The notes below the pieces were generated by a model that saw nothing but the letters and a program-made list of their open reading frames with translations, was not told where the DNA came from and did not search any database. Positions 6,881-14,194 of a stretch of 25,531 nucleotides of DNA are shown one piece after another. The DNA is from Bacteroidales bacterium UBA1628 (GTDB lineage Bacteria > Bacteroidota > Bacteroidia > Bacteroidales > UBA932), in contig DCMG01000064.1 of assembly GCA_002321335.1 (NCBI GenBank), positions 1 through 25,531 on the forward strand, in the 5' to 3' direction. The position numbers and the translations under genes are program-made. Numbering within the stretch: the stretch's first letter is position 1; every line of letters starts with the position of its first letter.

Positions 6881-7891
6881 ATGATGCCGATGAGGAATAT
6901 TTCTGGACATATTATTTTGTGCCTTGCCCTGGCACTCTGTTCTTGCTTTGCCGCCGCTTTTCCGCAAGGGAACGACTACGACTTGGCATTGGACAAGTAT
7001 GCCAGCATCTGTGATCGCTGCGTGGAGCTGAGGACTGGCGTTGAGTCTGGACAAAGCGTAAGCATGGCGGAACTCAAAAGCCTTTTGGCGGAACTTTCAT
7101 CGCTTCGGAAAACCTTGTCAAACGCTTCGGGAAAGATGTCGGCGACGCAGTCCGCAAGGTTTGAGGCAATCAAAAACAAGTACGTGCAAGGAATGACAAA
7201 GTCTGTGAAGAAGCCTGACCGCCCGGTGTTCAACCCCATCCCGAAGATTGAACCGGTCACCGAGCCAGTCGAAGTGACCTCGCAGGCATTTGGATTTGAG
7301 GCGCTTCGGCAAGCTCAGCGACCCGATGTGCAAGCTCAGCGTCCGGAAGGACAAACTCAACGACCGGCTGTGGAGTCTCGGCGCTTGAAGGCCCGGCAGC
7401 GTCCGTCTTCTGAAAATAAATCAAAACCATTCAGACTCGCCATTCTGACCGATGCCGGAATATTCCCGACCCCTTCATACGGCGCTATGGCAGTGGCGAC
7501 ATGGAACGGAGTCGGTGCATACGCCAACTATCGCGGCAATTTCCGGAAGAATGAATATTCCTACACCTGCACCAGCGATGGTGACACTGAATATGGCCTC
7601 ATCTGGGTCACGGGAAAATCTCGTGTGAGCCGCTCCGTGGCGACCGCCGGTTTCGCCATGTTCACCTCTCGCCGCTTCGGATTCCGCACTGGAGCCGGGG
7701 TGACATCTTACACCCGTTGTTGGGAGGACATTTCCGGTCAGTGGGCCAAGGTGAAGGACCTGTCGTTCAAAGGTCTGGCGGCTGATGTCGGAATATTCTT
7801 GATTTTCAATCCGTTGGTTATTTCGGTGGGTGTCACGTCCGATTTTTCCGGTCATGCTGATGTTCAGGCTGGTGTCGGTGTCCGCTTTTAG
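6881..7891 (+). CDS. Exported protein with OMP-like beta C terminus, carrying in-frame palindromic repeats
   Basis: The start at 6881 is chosen over upstream codons because it directly precedes a signal peptide: MMPMRNISGHIILCLALALC, then SCFAAAFPQG. The mature part begins with a helical region (about 30-105, with LRTG, LKSLLAELSSLRKTLS). A repeat-derived linker follows (about 125-167: PVTEPVEVTS, LRQAQRPDVQAQRPEGQTQRP-like). The C-terminal part is beta-rich (from RLAILTDAGIFPTPSYGA, 336 residues in all) and closes with DVQAGVGVRF. The alternating pattern and terminal Phe are typical of outer-membrane beta-barrel proteins in Bacteroidota. I do not recognise the exact family. Its divergence from a membrane kinase hints at shared control or a signalling partnership. 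The linker probably tolerates insertion because it joins two domains. Confidence 0.78.
   Translation: MMPMRNISGHIILCLALALCSCFAAAFPQGNDYDLALDKYASICDRCVELRTGVESGQSVSMAELKSLLAELSSLRKTLSNASGKMSATQSARFEAIKNKYVQGMTKSVKKPDRPVFNPIPKIEPVTEPVEVTSQAFGFEALRQAQRPDVQAQRPEGQTQRPAVESRRLKARQRPSSENKSKPFRLAILTDAGIFPTPSYGAMAVATWNGVGAYANYRGNFRKNEYSYTCTSDGDTEYGLIWVTGKSRVSRSVATAGFAMFTSRRFGFRTGAGVTSYTRCWEDISGQWAKVKDLSFKGLAADVGIFLIFNPLVISVGVTSDFSGHADVQAGVGVRF
7253..7372. repeat. Palindromic element copy inside a CDS, with 21-bp tandem repeats
   Basis: The left arm, GGTCACCGAGCCAGTCGAAG plus TGACC (from 7255), is inverted against CTTCGGCAAGCTCAGCGACC (7304-7323). It is a diverged copy of the intergenic palindrome at 9624-9700. 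The second arm is followed by three imperfect 21-bp units starting CAAGCTCAGCG, CAAGCTCAGCG and CAAACTCAACG (7310-7330, 7331-7351, 7352-7372), encoding QAQRPDV, QAQRPEG and QTQRPAV. The reading frame stays open throughout. Confidence 0.8.
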
Positions 7892-7921
7892 AGAATCTGT
7901 CCCTTGTCGGAGAATTCTCTC

Positions 7922-8494
7922 TCAAAGGACCTTCAGATGGTTGATTCCATCTTGGCGGCCGGCGATGTATGAAGGAGTATATTCGCCATTCCTAAGGATT
8001 CTGGAGATGTAGAGAGGGTAGCCTTTTATGAAGTTTGCGGCCTCAAAGCGGTCTCCGGGCATGAGTTTGGAGTTGCATGTCGATTCGACCTCGAACTGAC
8101 CGTCGCCCATAAACCTGAGAGTGACCTTTCGGCCCGGATTCCAACCAATCTCCAATCTGGAGTCAGGCGCCAGGTCGCATGAGTTGATGAAGTCTGCCGT
8201 GAAGAATCTCGACTGGAAAGCCTCTGAATGTTTCAGGTCTTCGCAGAAAGACTTGTAGTCCTTCTTGCCTATGTATTTGGACAGTACGTCAAGGGTTGTC
8301 TGTCGAGGAATCGGGGTCATGTTGACATAGCCCCACATCCTTTTGAGCGTGGATGCGGAAACACTTTCACTGGTCTCGCTTTCAATTTCTTGAGCCAGCG
8401 AGTAAAAGTCTGTGGACGTCTTGACACTCTTGCGGAATTTCTTCTCCACAAGAGACATCAGGTAATTCATCTCCGGAATTTGTCTCTCAGCCAT
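7922..8494 (-). CDS. Bacteroidota HTH-like protein of unknown role (190 aa)
   Basis: The N-terminal half is helical. It holds a conserved core, LAQEIESETSESVSASTLKR followed by MWGYVNMTPIPRQTTLDVLS (about 34-74), which looks like a divergent helix-turn-helix (SVSASTLKRMWGYV). It continues with KYIGKKDYKSFCEDL. The C-terminal half is a small beta domain (LEIGWNPGRKVTLRFMGDGQ). I recognise this as a common Bacteroidota hypothetical-protein layout, probably a DNA-binding regulator, but its target is not known. No membrane segment is present. The gene has a strong promoter of its own on the minus strand and converges with the 6881 gene after a 30-base gap. It is likely monocistronic. Confidence 0.8.
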   Translation of the reverse strand: MAERQIPEMNYLMSLVEKKFRKSVKTSTDFYSLAQEIESETSESVSASTLKRMWGYVNMTPIPRQTTLDVLSKYIGKKDYKSFCEDLKHSEAFQSRFFTADFINSCDLAPDSRLEIGWNPGRKVTLRFMGDGQFEVESTCNSKLMPGDRFEAANFIKGYPLYISRILRNGEYTPSYIAGRQDGINHLKVL

Positions 8495-8517
8495 ATTCTT
8501 TTGTCAGTTCTCTATTA

Positions 8518-8549
8518 CAAATTTAACTTATTCACGGTTGAATAGCAAA
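8518..8549 (-). promoter_or_regulatory. Promoter of the HTH-like gene
   Basis: On the minus strand, TTTG (8549-8546), a 20-base spacer and TAAATTTG (8525-8518) match the Bacteroidota -33/-7 pattern. The start codon (8494) lies 23 bases downstream of the -7 box. Confidence 0.65.
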
Positions 8550-8571
8550 TCTTAATATTCCCGAAAAACAT

Positions 8572-8580
8572 TATCTTTGC
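8572..8580 (+). promoter_or_regulatory. -7 box of the EamA transporter gene
   Basis: TATCTTTGC is a perfect TAnnTTTGC. The -33 element is not obvious. Transcription from about 8587 would leave a leader of roughly 95 bases before the 8683 start codon. Confidence 0.5.
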
Positions 8581-8682
8581 ATCAGGTTAGTAAGATGAAA
8601 TAATAGGTTGCCTCAGATTAGGTAAAGATTCCTTAAGATGATGCAAGTTTTTTTGAAGGTAACTTAGTTTAGTAAGTGTGTT

Positions 8683-9594
8683 ATGTGGTTATCGTTAGCG
8701 TTCCTGTCGGCGATCCTTCTCGGATTCTACGACTCTTGCAAAAAGGAAGCCCTTGGCGGCAATGCCGTCATCCCCGTGCTGTTCCTGAACACGCTGTTCT
8801 GCTCACTCATATTCATTCCTTTCATCGCTCTGTCCTACTGCACTGATGCCCTTGACGGCTGCATCCTCAAGGTTGGTGAATATGGCGGATGGGCGGTGCA
8901 GAAATGGATTCTGCTGAAGAGTGTCATAGTCCTCAGTTCCTGGACATTGGGCTATTACGGAATGAAGCACCTCCCGTTGACCATCGTTGGTCCGATCAAC
9001 GCCACCCGCCCTGTTCTCGTGCTTGTCGGAGCGATGCTGATCTTCGGTGAGAGACTCAACTGGCTCCAGTGGGTCGGTGTCCTTCTGGCTGTGGTGTCCT
9101 TCTTCATGCTGAGCCGCAGCGGAAAGAAGGAAGGGATTGATTTCGAACATAATGTCTGGATCTATGCTGTTGTCGGAGCCGCGATTCTCGGAGCCCTGAG
9201 CGGACTCTACGACAAGTTTCTGATGGATCCGAACGGCTTGGCCTTGGACAAGATGTCCGTGCAGAGCTGGTACAACATCTATCAGTGCGGAATGATGGGC
9301 GTGATGATGCTTCTGGTCTGGTACCCGAACAGAAAGAAAACCACCCCTTTCCGATGGAGATGGCCTATCATATTCATCTCAATATTCCTAAGCATCGCTG
9401 ACTTTGTCTATCTTTATGCCCTCACCCTTCCCGGAGCCATGATCTCAGTCGTCTCGATGATCCGCCGAGGCAGCGTCATCGTCAGCTTCCTCTTCGCTGC
9501 GATCGTCTTCAAGGAGAAGAACCTCCGCAGCAAAGCCATCGACCTCGCCCTAGTCCTCCTCGGCATGGTCTTCCTCTACCTCGGTTCAAGATAG
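8683..9594 (+). CDS. EamA-family (DMT) membrane transporter
   Basis: The 303-residue protein is almost entirely hydrophobic segments, consistent with ten membrane helices in two five-helix EamA repeats. The first repeat contains LPLTIVGPINATRPVLVLVG and AMLIFGERLNWLQWVGVLLA; the second mirrors it with LTLPGAMISVVSMIRRGSVI and AIVFKEKNLRSKAIDLALVL. The paired pattern of an alpha-helical substrate segment followed by a Glu-containing [FE]xE loop and a final helix is the family signature. DMT proteins usually export or import small metabolites by antiport or facilitation; the substrate here cannot be predicted. The C-terminal helix ends LLGMVFLYLGSR, full length for the family. It has its own promoter region and converges with ppdK across two long palindromes. 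Confidence 0.9.
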   Translation: MWLSLAFLSAILLGFYDSCKKEALGGNAVIPVLFLNTLFCSLIFIPFIALSYCTDALDGCILKVGEYGGWAVQKWILLKSVIVLSSWTLGYYGMKHLPLTIVGPINATRPVLVLVGAMLIFGERLNWLQWVGVLLAVVSFFMLSRSGKKEGIDFEHNVWIYAVVGAAILGALSGLYDKFLMDPNGLALDKMSVQSWYNIYQCGMMGVMMLLVWYPNRKKTTPFRWRWPIIFISIFLSIADFVYLYALTLPGAMISVVSMIRRGSVIVSFLFAAIVFKEKNLRSKAIDLALVLLGMVFLYLGSR

Positions 9595-9623
9595 TCTTTG
9601 TTGATAGGAATCTGTAGGATCTC

Positions 9624-9700
9624 CGGTCGCTGAGCTTGTCGAAGCGACATCACTCCTTTTTGCCGATAACAATTAGTCGCTTCGACAATCTCAGCGACCG
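9624..9700. repeat. Intergenic palindromic element, 25-bp arms
   Basis: The left arm (9624-9648) has the core GGTCGCTGAGCTTGTCGAAG. The right arm (9676-9700) is its reverse complement, with GTCGCTTCGACAATCTCAGC at the same place; one base of 25 differs. A 27-base loop separates them. The same core appears in frame inside the genes at 6881 and 16861, so this is a dispersed repeat family. It looks like the short palindromes that many Bacteroidota genomes carry in large numbers. Confidence 0.88.
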
Positions 9701-9711
9701 AGCGCCACCAT

Positions 9712-9781
9712 GGCGCAAAAAATTTCCCCTTGCCGCAATTTTTGTAACGTGAAAAATTCGGCAAGGGGAAATTTTTGCGCC
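9712..9781. terminator. Long hairpin between the convergent EamA gene and ppdK
   Basis: GGCGCAAAAAATTTCCCCTT plus GCCG (9712-9735) is inverted at 9759-9781, with a single one-base length difference. The inner part extends the stem (AATTTTT with AAAAATT), leaving a small loop around GTAACGT. The position between two convergent genes fits a bidirectional terminator, although its size and the adjoining palindrome suggest it could be another small repeat element. Confidence 0.6.
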
Positions 9782-9878
9782 TCAAAGCCACTATCCCTCC
9801 TTCGTCATGATCAAATATATTCAAAAAATCCGCCCCGGCATGGGAACGGATTCTTTATGAATATGTCAGCGAAGCCAA

Positions 9879-12599
9879 CTATTTGCTCTGCTCGATGGCA
9901 GCCTGTGCCGCCGCGAGTCGTGCGATAGGCACACGGAACGGTGAGCAGGAAACGTAGTCAACACCGATCTTGTTGAAGAAACGGATTGACGCAGGGTCTC
10001 CACCGTGCTCTCCGCAGACACCACACTTGAGGTCAGGCCTCTTTGAGCGGCCGGCCTGGATACCGAACTCAACCAGTTTGCCGACGCTCTTGGTGTCGAT
10101 GGTCTGGAACGGATCGGCGTCGAGAATCTTGTTGCCAAGATATTCACCCATGAAGGTACCCACATCGTCACGGGAGAAACCGAATGTCATCTGCGTGAGG
10201 TCGTTGGTGCCGAATGAGAAGAACTCGGCGGCGCGGGCCATCCTGTCGGCGGTCAGAGCGGCGCGAGGGATCTCGATCATCGTACCGAAGTTGTAGAGGA
10301 TGAACTGACGGGTGGTGCCTTCAACTTCAGCCTTGACCCTGTCGCAGATAGCTCTCTGGAAACTGAGCTCACGGGCGGAGATGGTCACGGGAATCATGAT
10401 TTCAGGATGAGGGTTGAAGCCTTCCTGCTGAAGCTCGGCGGTGGCTGTGAATATTGCTCTGTACTGGGTTTCGGCGATGAGCGGGTAAGACATGTGCAGA
10501 CGGACTCCACGGTGACCCATCATAGGGTTGACCTCGTGAAGGGCCTCGCCACGCTTCTCGATGTCCTCTACCGTGACACCTAACTCCTTGGCAAGTTCCT
10601 TCTCTTTCTCCTCAGTCTTAGGCACGAACTCATGGAGAGGTGGGTCGAGCAGACGGAACACAACTGGCTTGCCGTCCATAATCTTCATCGTGCTCTTGGC
10701 TGAAGCCTTGATGTAAGGCTCAAGCTCGGCAAGAGCGGCCTTTCTTTCCTCGTCTGTGTTGCAGAGGATCATCTTACGCAGTTTGGCAAGAGGCTGCTCG
10801 GAGTTTACTCCGTAGAACATGTGCTCGATGCGGAACAGTCCAATGCCCTCGGCTCCGAAGCTGAGAGCCTTCTGTGCATCCTCAGGGGTGTCTGCGTTGG
10901 TCCTGACACCAATCTTGCGGAACTTGTCGACGATTGACATGAACTTGATGAACATAGGGTTCTCCGAAGCGTCCATCGTGTCGATTTTCTCTCCGTACAC
11001 ACAACCCTTTGTTCCGTTGAGGCTCATCCAGTCTCCTTCCTTGAATGTGACATTACCGAAGGAAACGGTCTTCGCCTCGAAGTTGATCTTCATGGCCTCG
11101 CAGCCGACGATGCAGCATTTGCCCCAACCACGTGCCACGAGAGCGGCGTGAGAGGTCATACCTCCGCGTGTGGTAAGGATACCTGCCGCGGCGCGCATTC
11201 CCTCGATGTCCTCAGGAGAGGTCTCCTCGCGGATGAGGATTGTCTTCCTGCCAGCCGCGTTGGCCTCCATTGCAGCCTCGGATGTGAACACGATCTGACC
11301 TACGGCTCCGCCAGGGGATGCAGGAAGTCCGATCGCAAGTACTTTGGATTTCTTCTCTGAAGCAGGGTCGAGGATAGGGTGGAGGATCTCGTCGAGCTGT
11401 GCAGGGGAAACCCTCATCACAGCTGTCTTCTCGTCGATCATCTTCTCGTCAACCATGTCCATGGCCATCTGCAGGGCTGCCAGGCCGGTTCTCTTGCCGA
11501 TGCGGCACTGGAGCATCCAAAGGTGACCCTCCTGGATGGTGAACTCGATGTCCTGCATGTCGTGGAAGTGCTGCTCAAGTCTCAGACGGATTCCGTCAAG
11601 TTCCTTGTAAACCTCCGGCATGGCGGTCTCAAGGGACTGGAGATCCTTGTTCTTCTCTGTCTTTGTGGCCTCGTTAAGAGGGTTAGGAGTACGGATTCCC
11701 GCAACTACATCCTCGCCCTGGGCGTTGATGAGCCACTCACCGTAGAACTTGTTGTCTCCTGTGGCAGGGTTACGTGAGAAAGCCACGCCGGTCGCGGAGG
11801 TGTTGCCCATGTTACCGAACACCATAGACTGCACGTTCACGGCTGTTCCCCAGTCATCAGGAATCTTCTCGATCCTTCTGTAGGCGATGGCCCTCTTTCC
11901 GTTCCAAGACTTGAACACACCGCCGATGGAGCCCCAAAGCTGGGCCTCGGCAGTGTCAGGGAAGTCCACTCCGAGAACTTCCTTTACCTTTGCCTTGAAC
12001 TTCTCGCAGAGATCCTTGAGCTCTTCGGCTGTGATGTCGGTGTCTGACTTGTAGCCTTTTTTCTCCTTGAGATCCATCATCATCCTGTCAAGCTGCTGGC
12101 GGATTCCCTGTCCGTCGGCAGGCTCGATGCCCTCGGCCTTCTCCATCACGACATCAGAGTACATCATGATGAGACGCCTGTAAGCGTCATACACGAATCT
12201 TGGGTTGCCGGTCTTCTGGATCATTCCAGGAAGTGTGGCAGAGCAGAGACCGATGTTGAGGATGGTGTCCATCATGCCAGGCATTGAACTTCTGGCGCCT
12301 GAACGGCAGCTTACGAGAAGCGGATCGGAAGGATCACCGAACTTCTTGCCCATAATGGTCTCTGTGGCTTTCAGAGCCTCTGCCACCTCTTTCTTGAGGT
12401 CTTCGGTATAGCCTCCGCCGAGTGAGTAATACTCAGCGCAGCATTCGGTTGTGATTGTGAATCCGGCAGGTACCGGCATGCCGAGCTTGCTCATCTCGGC
12501 CAGGTTGGCTCCCTTTCCTCCGAGGAGCTCACGCATGTGTCCATCGCCCTCGGCGGTCTTGCCACCGAAACGATACACTCTTTTCTTCTTGTCGAACAT
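9879..12599 (-). CDS. ppdK: Pyruvate, phosphate dikinase
   Basis: The enzyme interconverts pyruvate, ATP and phosphate with PEP, AMP and pyrophosphate in the cytosol, linking glycolysis and gluconeogenesis. The 906-residue length is normal. The N-terminal ATP-grasp domain starts YRFGGKTAEGDG and LLGGKGANLAEMSKLGMPVP. The phosphohistidine domain has TTRGGMTSHAALVARGWGK with the swivelling His484. The C-terminal PEP/pyruvate barrel ends with CGVCGEHGGDPASIRFF, where Cys859/Cys862 flank the catalytic region. All key motifs are present, so the enzyme should be active. Codon use is regular and the gene appears highly expressed, with few rare codons. A -7 box lies upstream on the minus strand. The gene sits 148 bases after the PIN-PhoH gene and probably forms its own transcript. 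Confidence 0.98.
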   Translation of the reverse strand: MFDKKKRVYRFGGKTAEGDGHMRELLGGKGANLAEMSKLGMPVPAGFTITTECCAEYYSLGGGYTEDLKKEVAEALKATETIMGKKFGDPSDPLLVSCRSGARSSMPGMMDTILNIGLCSATLPGMIQKTGNPRFVYDAYRRLIMMYSDVVMEKAEGIEPADGQGIRQQLDRMMMDLKEKKGYKSDTDITAEELKDLCEKFKAKVKEVLGVDFPDTAEAQLWGSIGGVFKSWNGKRAIAYRRIEKIPDDWGTAVNVQSMVFGNMGNTSATGVAFSRNPATGDNKFYGEWLINAQGEDVVAGIRTPNPLNEATKTEKNKDLQSLETAMPEVYKELDGIRLRLEQHFHDMQDIEFTIQEGHLWMLQCRIGKRTGLAALQMAMDMVDEKMIDEKTAVMRVSPAQLDEILHPILDPASEKKSKVLAIGLPASPGGAVGQIVFTSEAAMEANAAGRKTILIREETSPEDIEGMRAAAGILTTRGGMTSHAALVARGWGKCCIVGCEAMKINFEAKTVSFGNVTFKEGDWMSLNGTKGCVYGEKIDTMDASENPMFIKFMSIVDKFRKIGVRTNADTPEDAQKALSFGAEGIGLFRIEHMFYGVNSEQPLAKLRKMILCNTDEERKAALAELEPYIKASAKSTMKIMDGKPVVFRLLDPPLHEFVPKTEEKEKELAKELGVTVEDIEKRGEALHEVNPMMGHRGVRLHMSYPLIAETQYRAIFTATAELQQEGFNPHPEIMIPVTISARELSFQRAICDRVKAEVEGTTRQFILYNFGTMIEIPRAALTADRMARAAEFFSFGTNDLTQMTFGFSRDDVGTFMGEYLGNKILDADPFQTIDTKSVGKLVEFGIQAGRSKRPDLKCGVCGEHGGDPASIRFFNKIGVDYVSCSPFRVPIARLAAAQAAIEQSK

Positions 12600-12644
12600 A
12601 TTATTAAGAATTTGTTTTATAGACCTTCCAATAAATACAGACTA

Positions 12645-12652
12645 CAAAATTA
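12645..12652 (-). promoter_or_regulatory. -7 box of ppdK
   Basis: On the minus strand the sequence is TAATTTTG, fitting TAnnTTTG, with a weak TTG at the -33 distance. The start codon (12599) lies 45 bases downstream. Confidence 0.45.
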
Positions 12653-12747
12653 CTAAAAAACTTTGGTTGCAGCAATTACAAAAACTTCAAAAAACTGCTC
12701 CCGGACTTCAAAATATGTTATTATGGTGCCTTGCCATTTTCATATTC

Positions 12748-14121
12748 TTACAATAATCGCGATGCGATGTCGGAAAGATCGCTCCTCTCGCCGATTTTCA
12801 AGAATATATGTTCGAAGAGTTTCTGCCCGTCCATCTTATCGTTCAGATGCGACAGACCGTTGGACCACTGGTCCAAATACGGCTGGTCAATCTGGAATAT
12901 GTCTCCGGTGAACACCATCTTTGTGCCTTCTCCGGCTCTGGTGATGATTGTCTTCACTTCATTAGGAGTGAGATTCTGAGCCTCGTCACAGATCAGGAAC
13001 ACCCGCCCCAGACTCCGTCCTCTGATGTAGGCCAGCGGAGAGATGAGCAGTTTCTCTTCCTTCAGCATGGCCTCGATCTTCAAAGCCTCCTTGCTGGATG
13101 AACGGAATTGCGCCTTGATGACATTCAGGTTGTCCATCAGCGGCTGGATGAACGGGCTCATCTTCGTCTTCTGGTCTCCGGGGATGAATCCGATGTCTTG
13201 GTTGCCAAGCACTATCGTAGGTCTTGTGAGGATTATCTGGTCAAAGTCCTTGGCCTGCTCCAATGCGGCCGCCAAAGCCAGCAGTGTCTTCCCTGTTCCG
13301 GCTCCACCGGTCATCGAGACGAGCTGTATGGATGGATTCAGGCAGGCATCCAACGCAAATTTCTGCTCATCGTTGCGTGGGCGTATTCCGTAAGCCTCCC
13401 TGTTCTTTACCAACACGATCCGTCCCCGGCCTTCGTCGAACCTTGCGCAGATGGTTGTATCTCCGTTCCTTACCTTGTAAAGCTGGTTCGCTTTCGGCTT
13501 CACCTTGCAGACAGCCTTCCAGTCAACGGACGTGTCCGGGCTGTAGGCCAGACTCTGGATGGCATCCGTGGTTATGCCGTCAAGGTACTGTACCTCCCTG
13601 TTGGAGTTCTCGATCTTGTCCTCCTCAATCCTGTCGGTCAGGTAGTCCTGAACCTCCATTCCGGCGGCTTTGGCCTTCATCCTGAGATTGATGTCTTTCG
13701 TGACGAGGGCGACAAACCTGTCAGGGTTGTTGTCGCGCACCCAGATGGCCGTCGCGAGAATCCTGTGGTCGGGAATGTCATCGTAGAACATTCCTTTCAT
13801 GCTTTCCGGGAAAGGATGTCCGGGGTCTATCCTGATGTTGCCCAGTCCCTTGCCGATCGGTACCCCGTACTTCCCGAAGGATTTGCCGTCTGTGATCCGG
13901 TCAATGTCTCTCATGAATCCTCTGGCGTTGAAAGCCAGATTATTGTTGCCTTTCTTGAACTTGTCGAGTTCCTCGATCACGGCGATCGGAATGACCAGAT
14001 CGTTGTCCTGGAACTTTCGGATGGCCTTGTAGTCGTGCAGGATGATGTTCGTGTCAAGAACAAAGATTTTGGGCTTCCTGCCGCCCCCTCCTCTGCGAGG
14101 AGTGTCAGCGTATCTTGCCAT
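12748..14121 (-). CDS. PIN domain and PhoH-type ATPase (PhoH2-like)
   Basis: The 457-residue protein fuses an N-terminal PIN domain to a C-terminal PhoH ATPase. The PIN part begins KIFVLDTNIILHDYKAI, with Asp23 as the first metal ligand, and includes IAVIEELDKFKKG, ILATAIWVRD and VALVTKDINLRMKAKAAGM, holding the other acidic residues. The ATPase part has Walker A GGAGTGKT (272-279), the ILTRPTIVLGNQDIGFIPGD segment, the DEAQN Walker B, and MVFTGDIFQIDQPYLD. PhoH2-type proteins are thought to be RNA helicase-ribonucleases; that role is inferred from the family. No membrane segment is present. It lies downstream of the PurL-like gene on the same strand after 73 bases and may be co-transcribed with it. 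Length and motifs are complete. Confidence 0.94.
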   Translation of the reverse strand: MARYADTPRRGGGGRKPKIFVLDTNIILHDYKAIRKFQDNDLVIPIAVIEELDKFKKGNNNLAFNARGFMRDIDRITDGKSFGKYGVPIGKGLGNIRIDPGHPFPESMKGMFYDDIPDHRILATAIWVRDNNPDRFVALVTKDINLRMKAKAAGMEVQDYLTDRIEEDKIENSNREVQYLDGITTDAIQSLAYSPDTSVDWKAVCKVKPKANQLYKVRNGDTTICARFDEGRGRIVLVKNREAYGIRPRNDEQKFALDACLNPSIQLVSMTGGAGTGKTLLALAAALEQAKDFDQIILTRPTIVLGNQDIGFIPGDQKTKMSPFIQPLMDNLNVIKAQFRSSSKEALKIEAMLKEEKLLISPLAYIRGRSLGRVFLICDEAQNLTPNEVKTIITRAGEGTKMVFTGDIFQIDQPYLDQWSNGLSHLNDKMDGQKLFEHIFLKIGERSDLSDIASRLL

Positions 14122-14194
14122 ATATATTATAGAATAATCGTAAAAATCTTTGTCAAATCCGCTGCGACCTCTTTTGGGTCGTTTGCGGACGGTG

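Noticed and set aside
7253..7372. CRISPR-like array suggested by regularly spaced repeats
   Set aside because: The 21-bp units are directly adjacent with no spacers and are read as in-frame heptapeptides, so this is a coding tandem repeat.
9576..9824. 82-codon minus-strand frame containing SLRQAQRPEI
   Set aside because: It is simply the palindromic repeat and the neighbouring hairpin read as protein; no start context or conservation is expected.
14159..14188. CCGC-CGACC / GGTCG-GCGG hairpin between the PurL-like and PIN-PhoH genes
   Set aside because: The stem is interrupted and lacks a proper T-run on the minus strand. It may be chance or a weak attenuator, too uncertain to list as a terminator.
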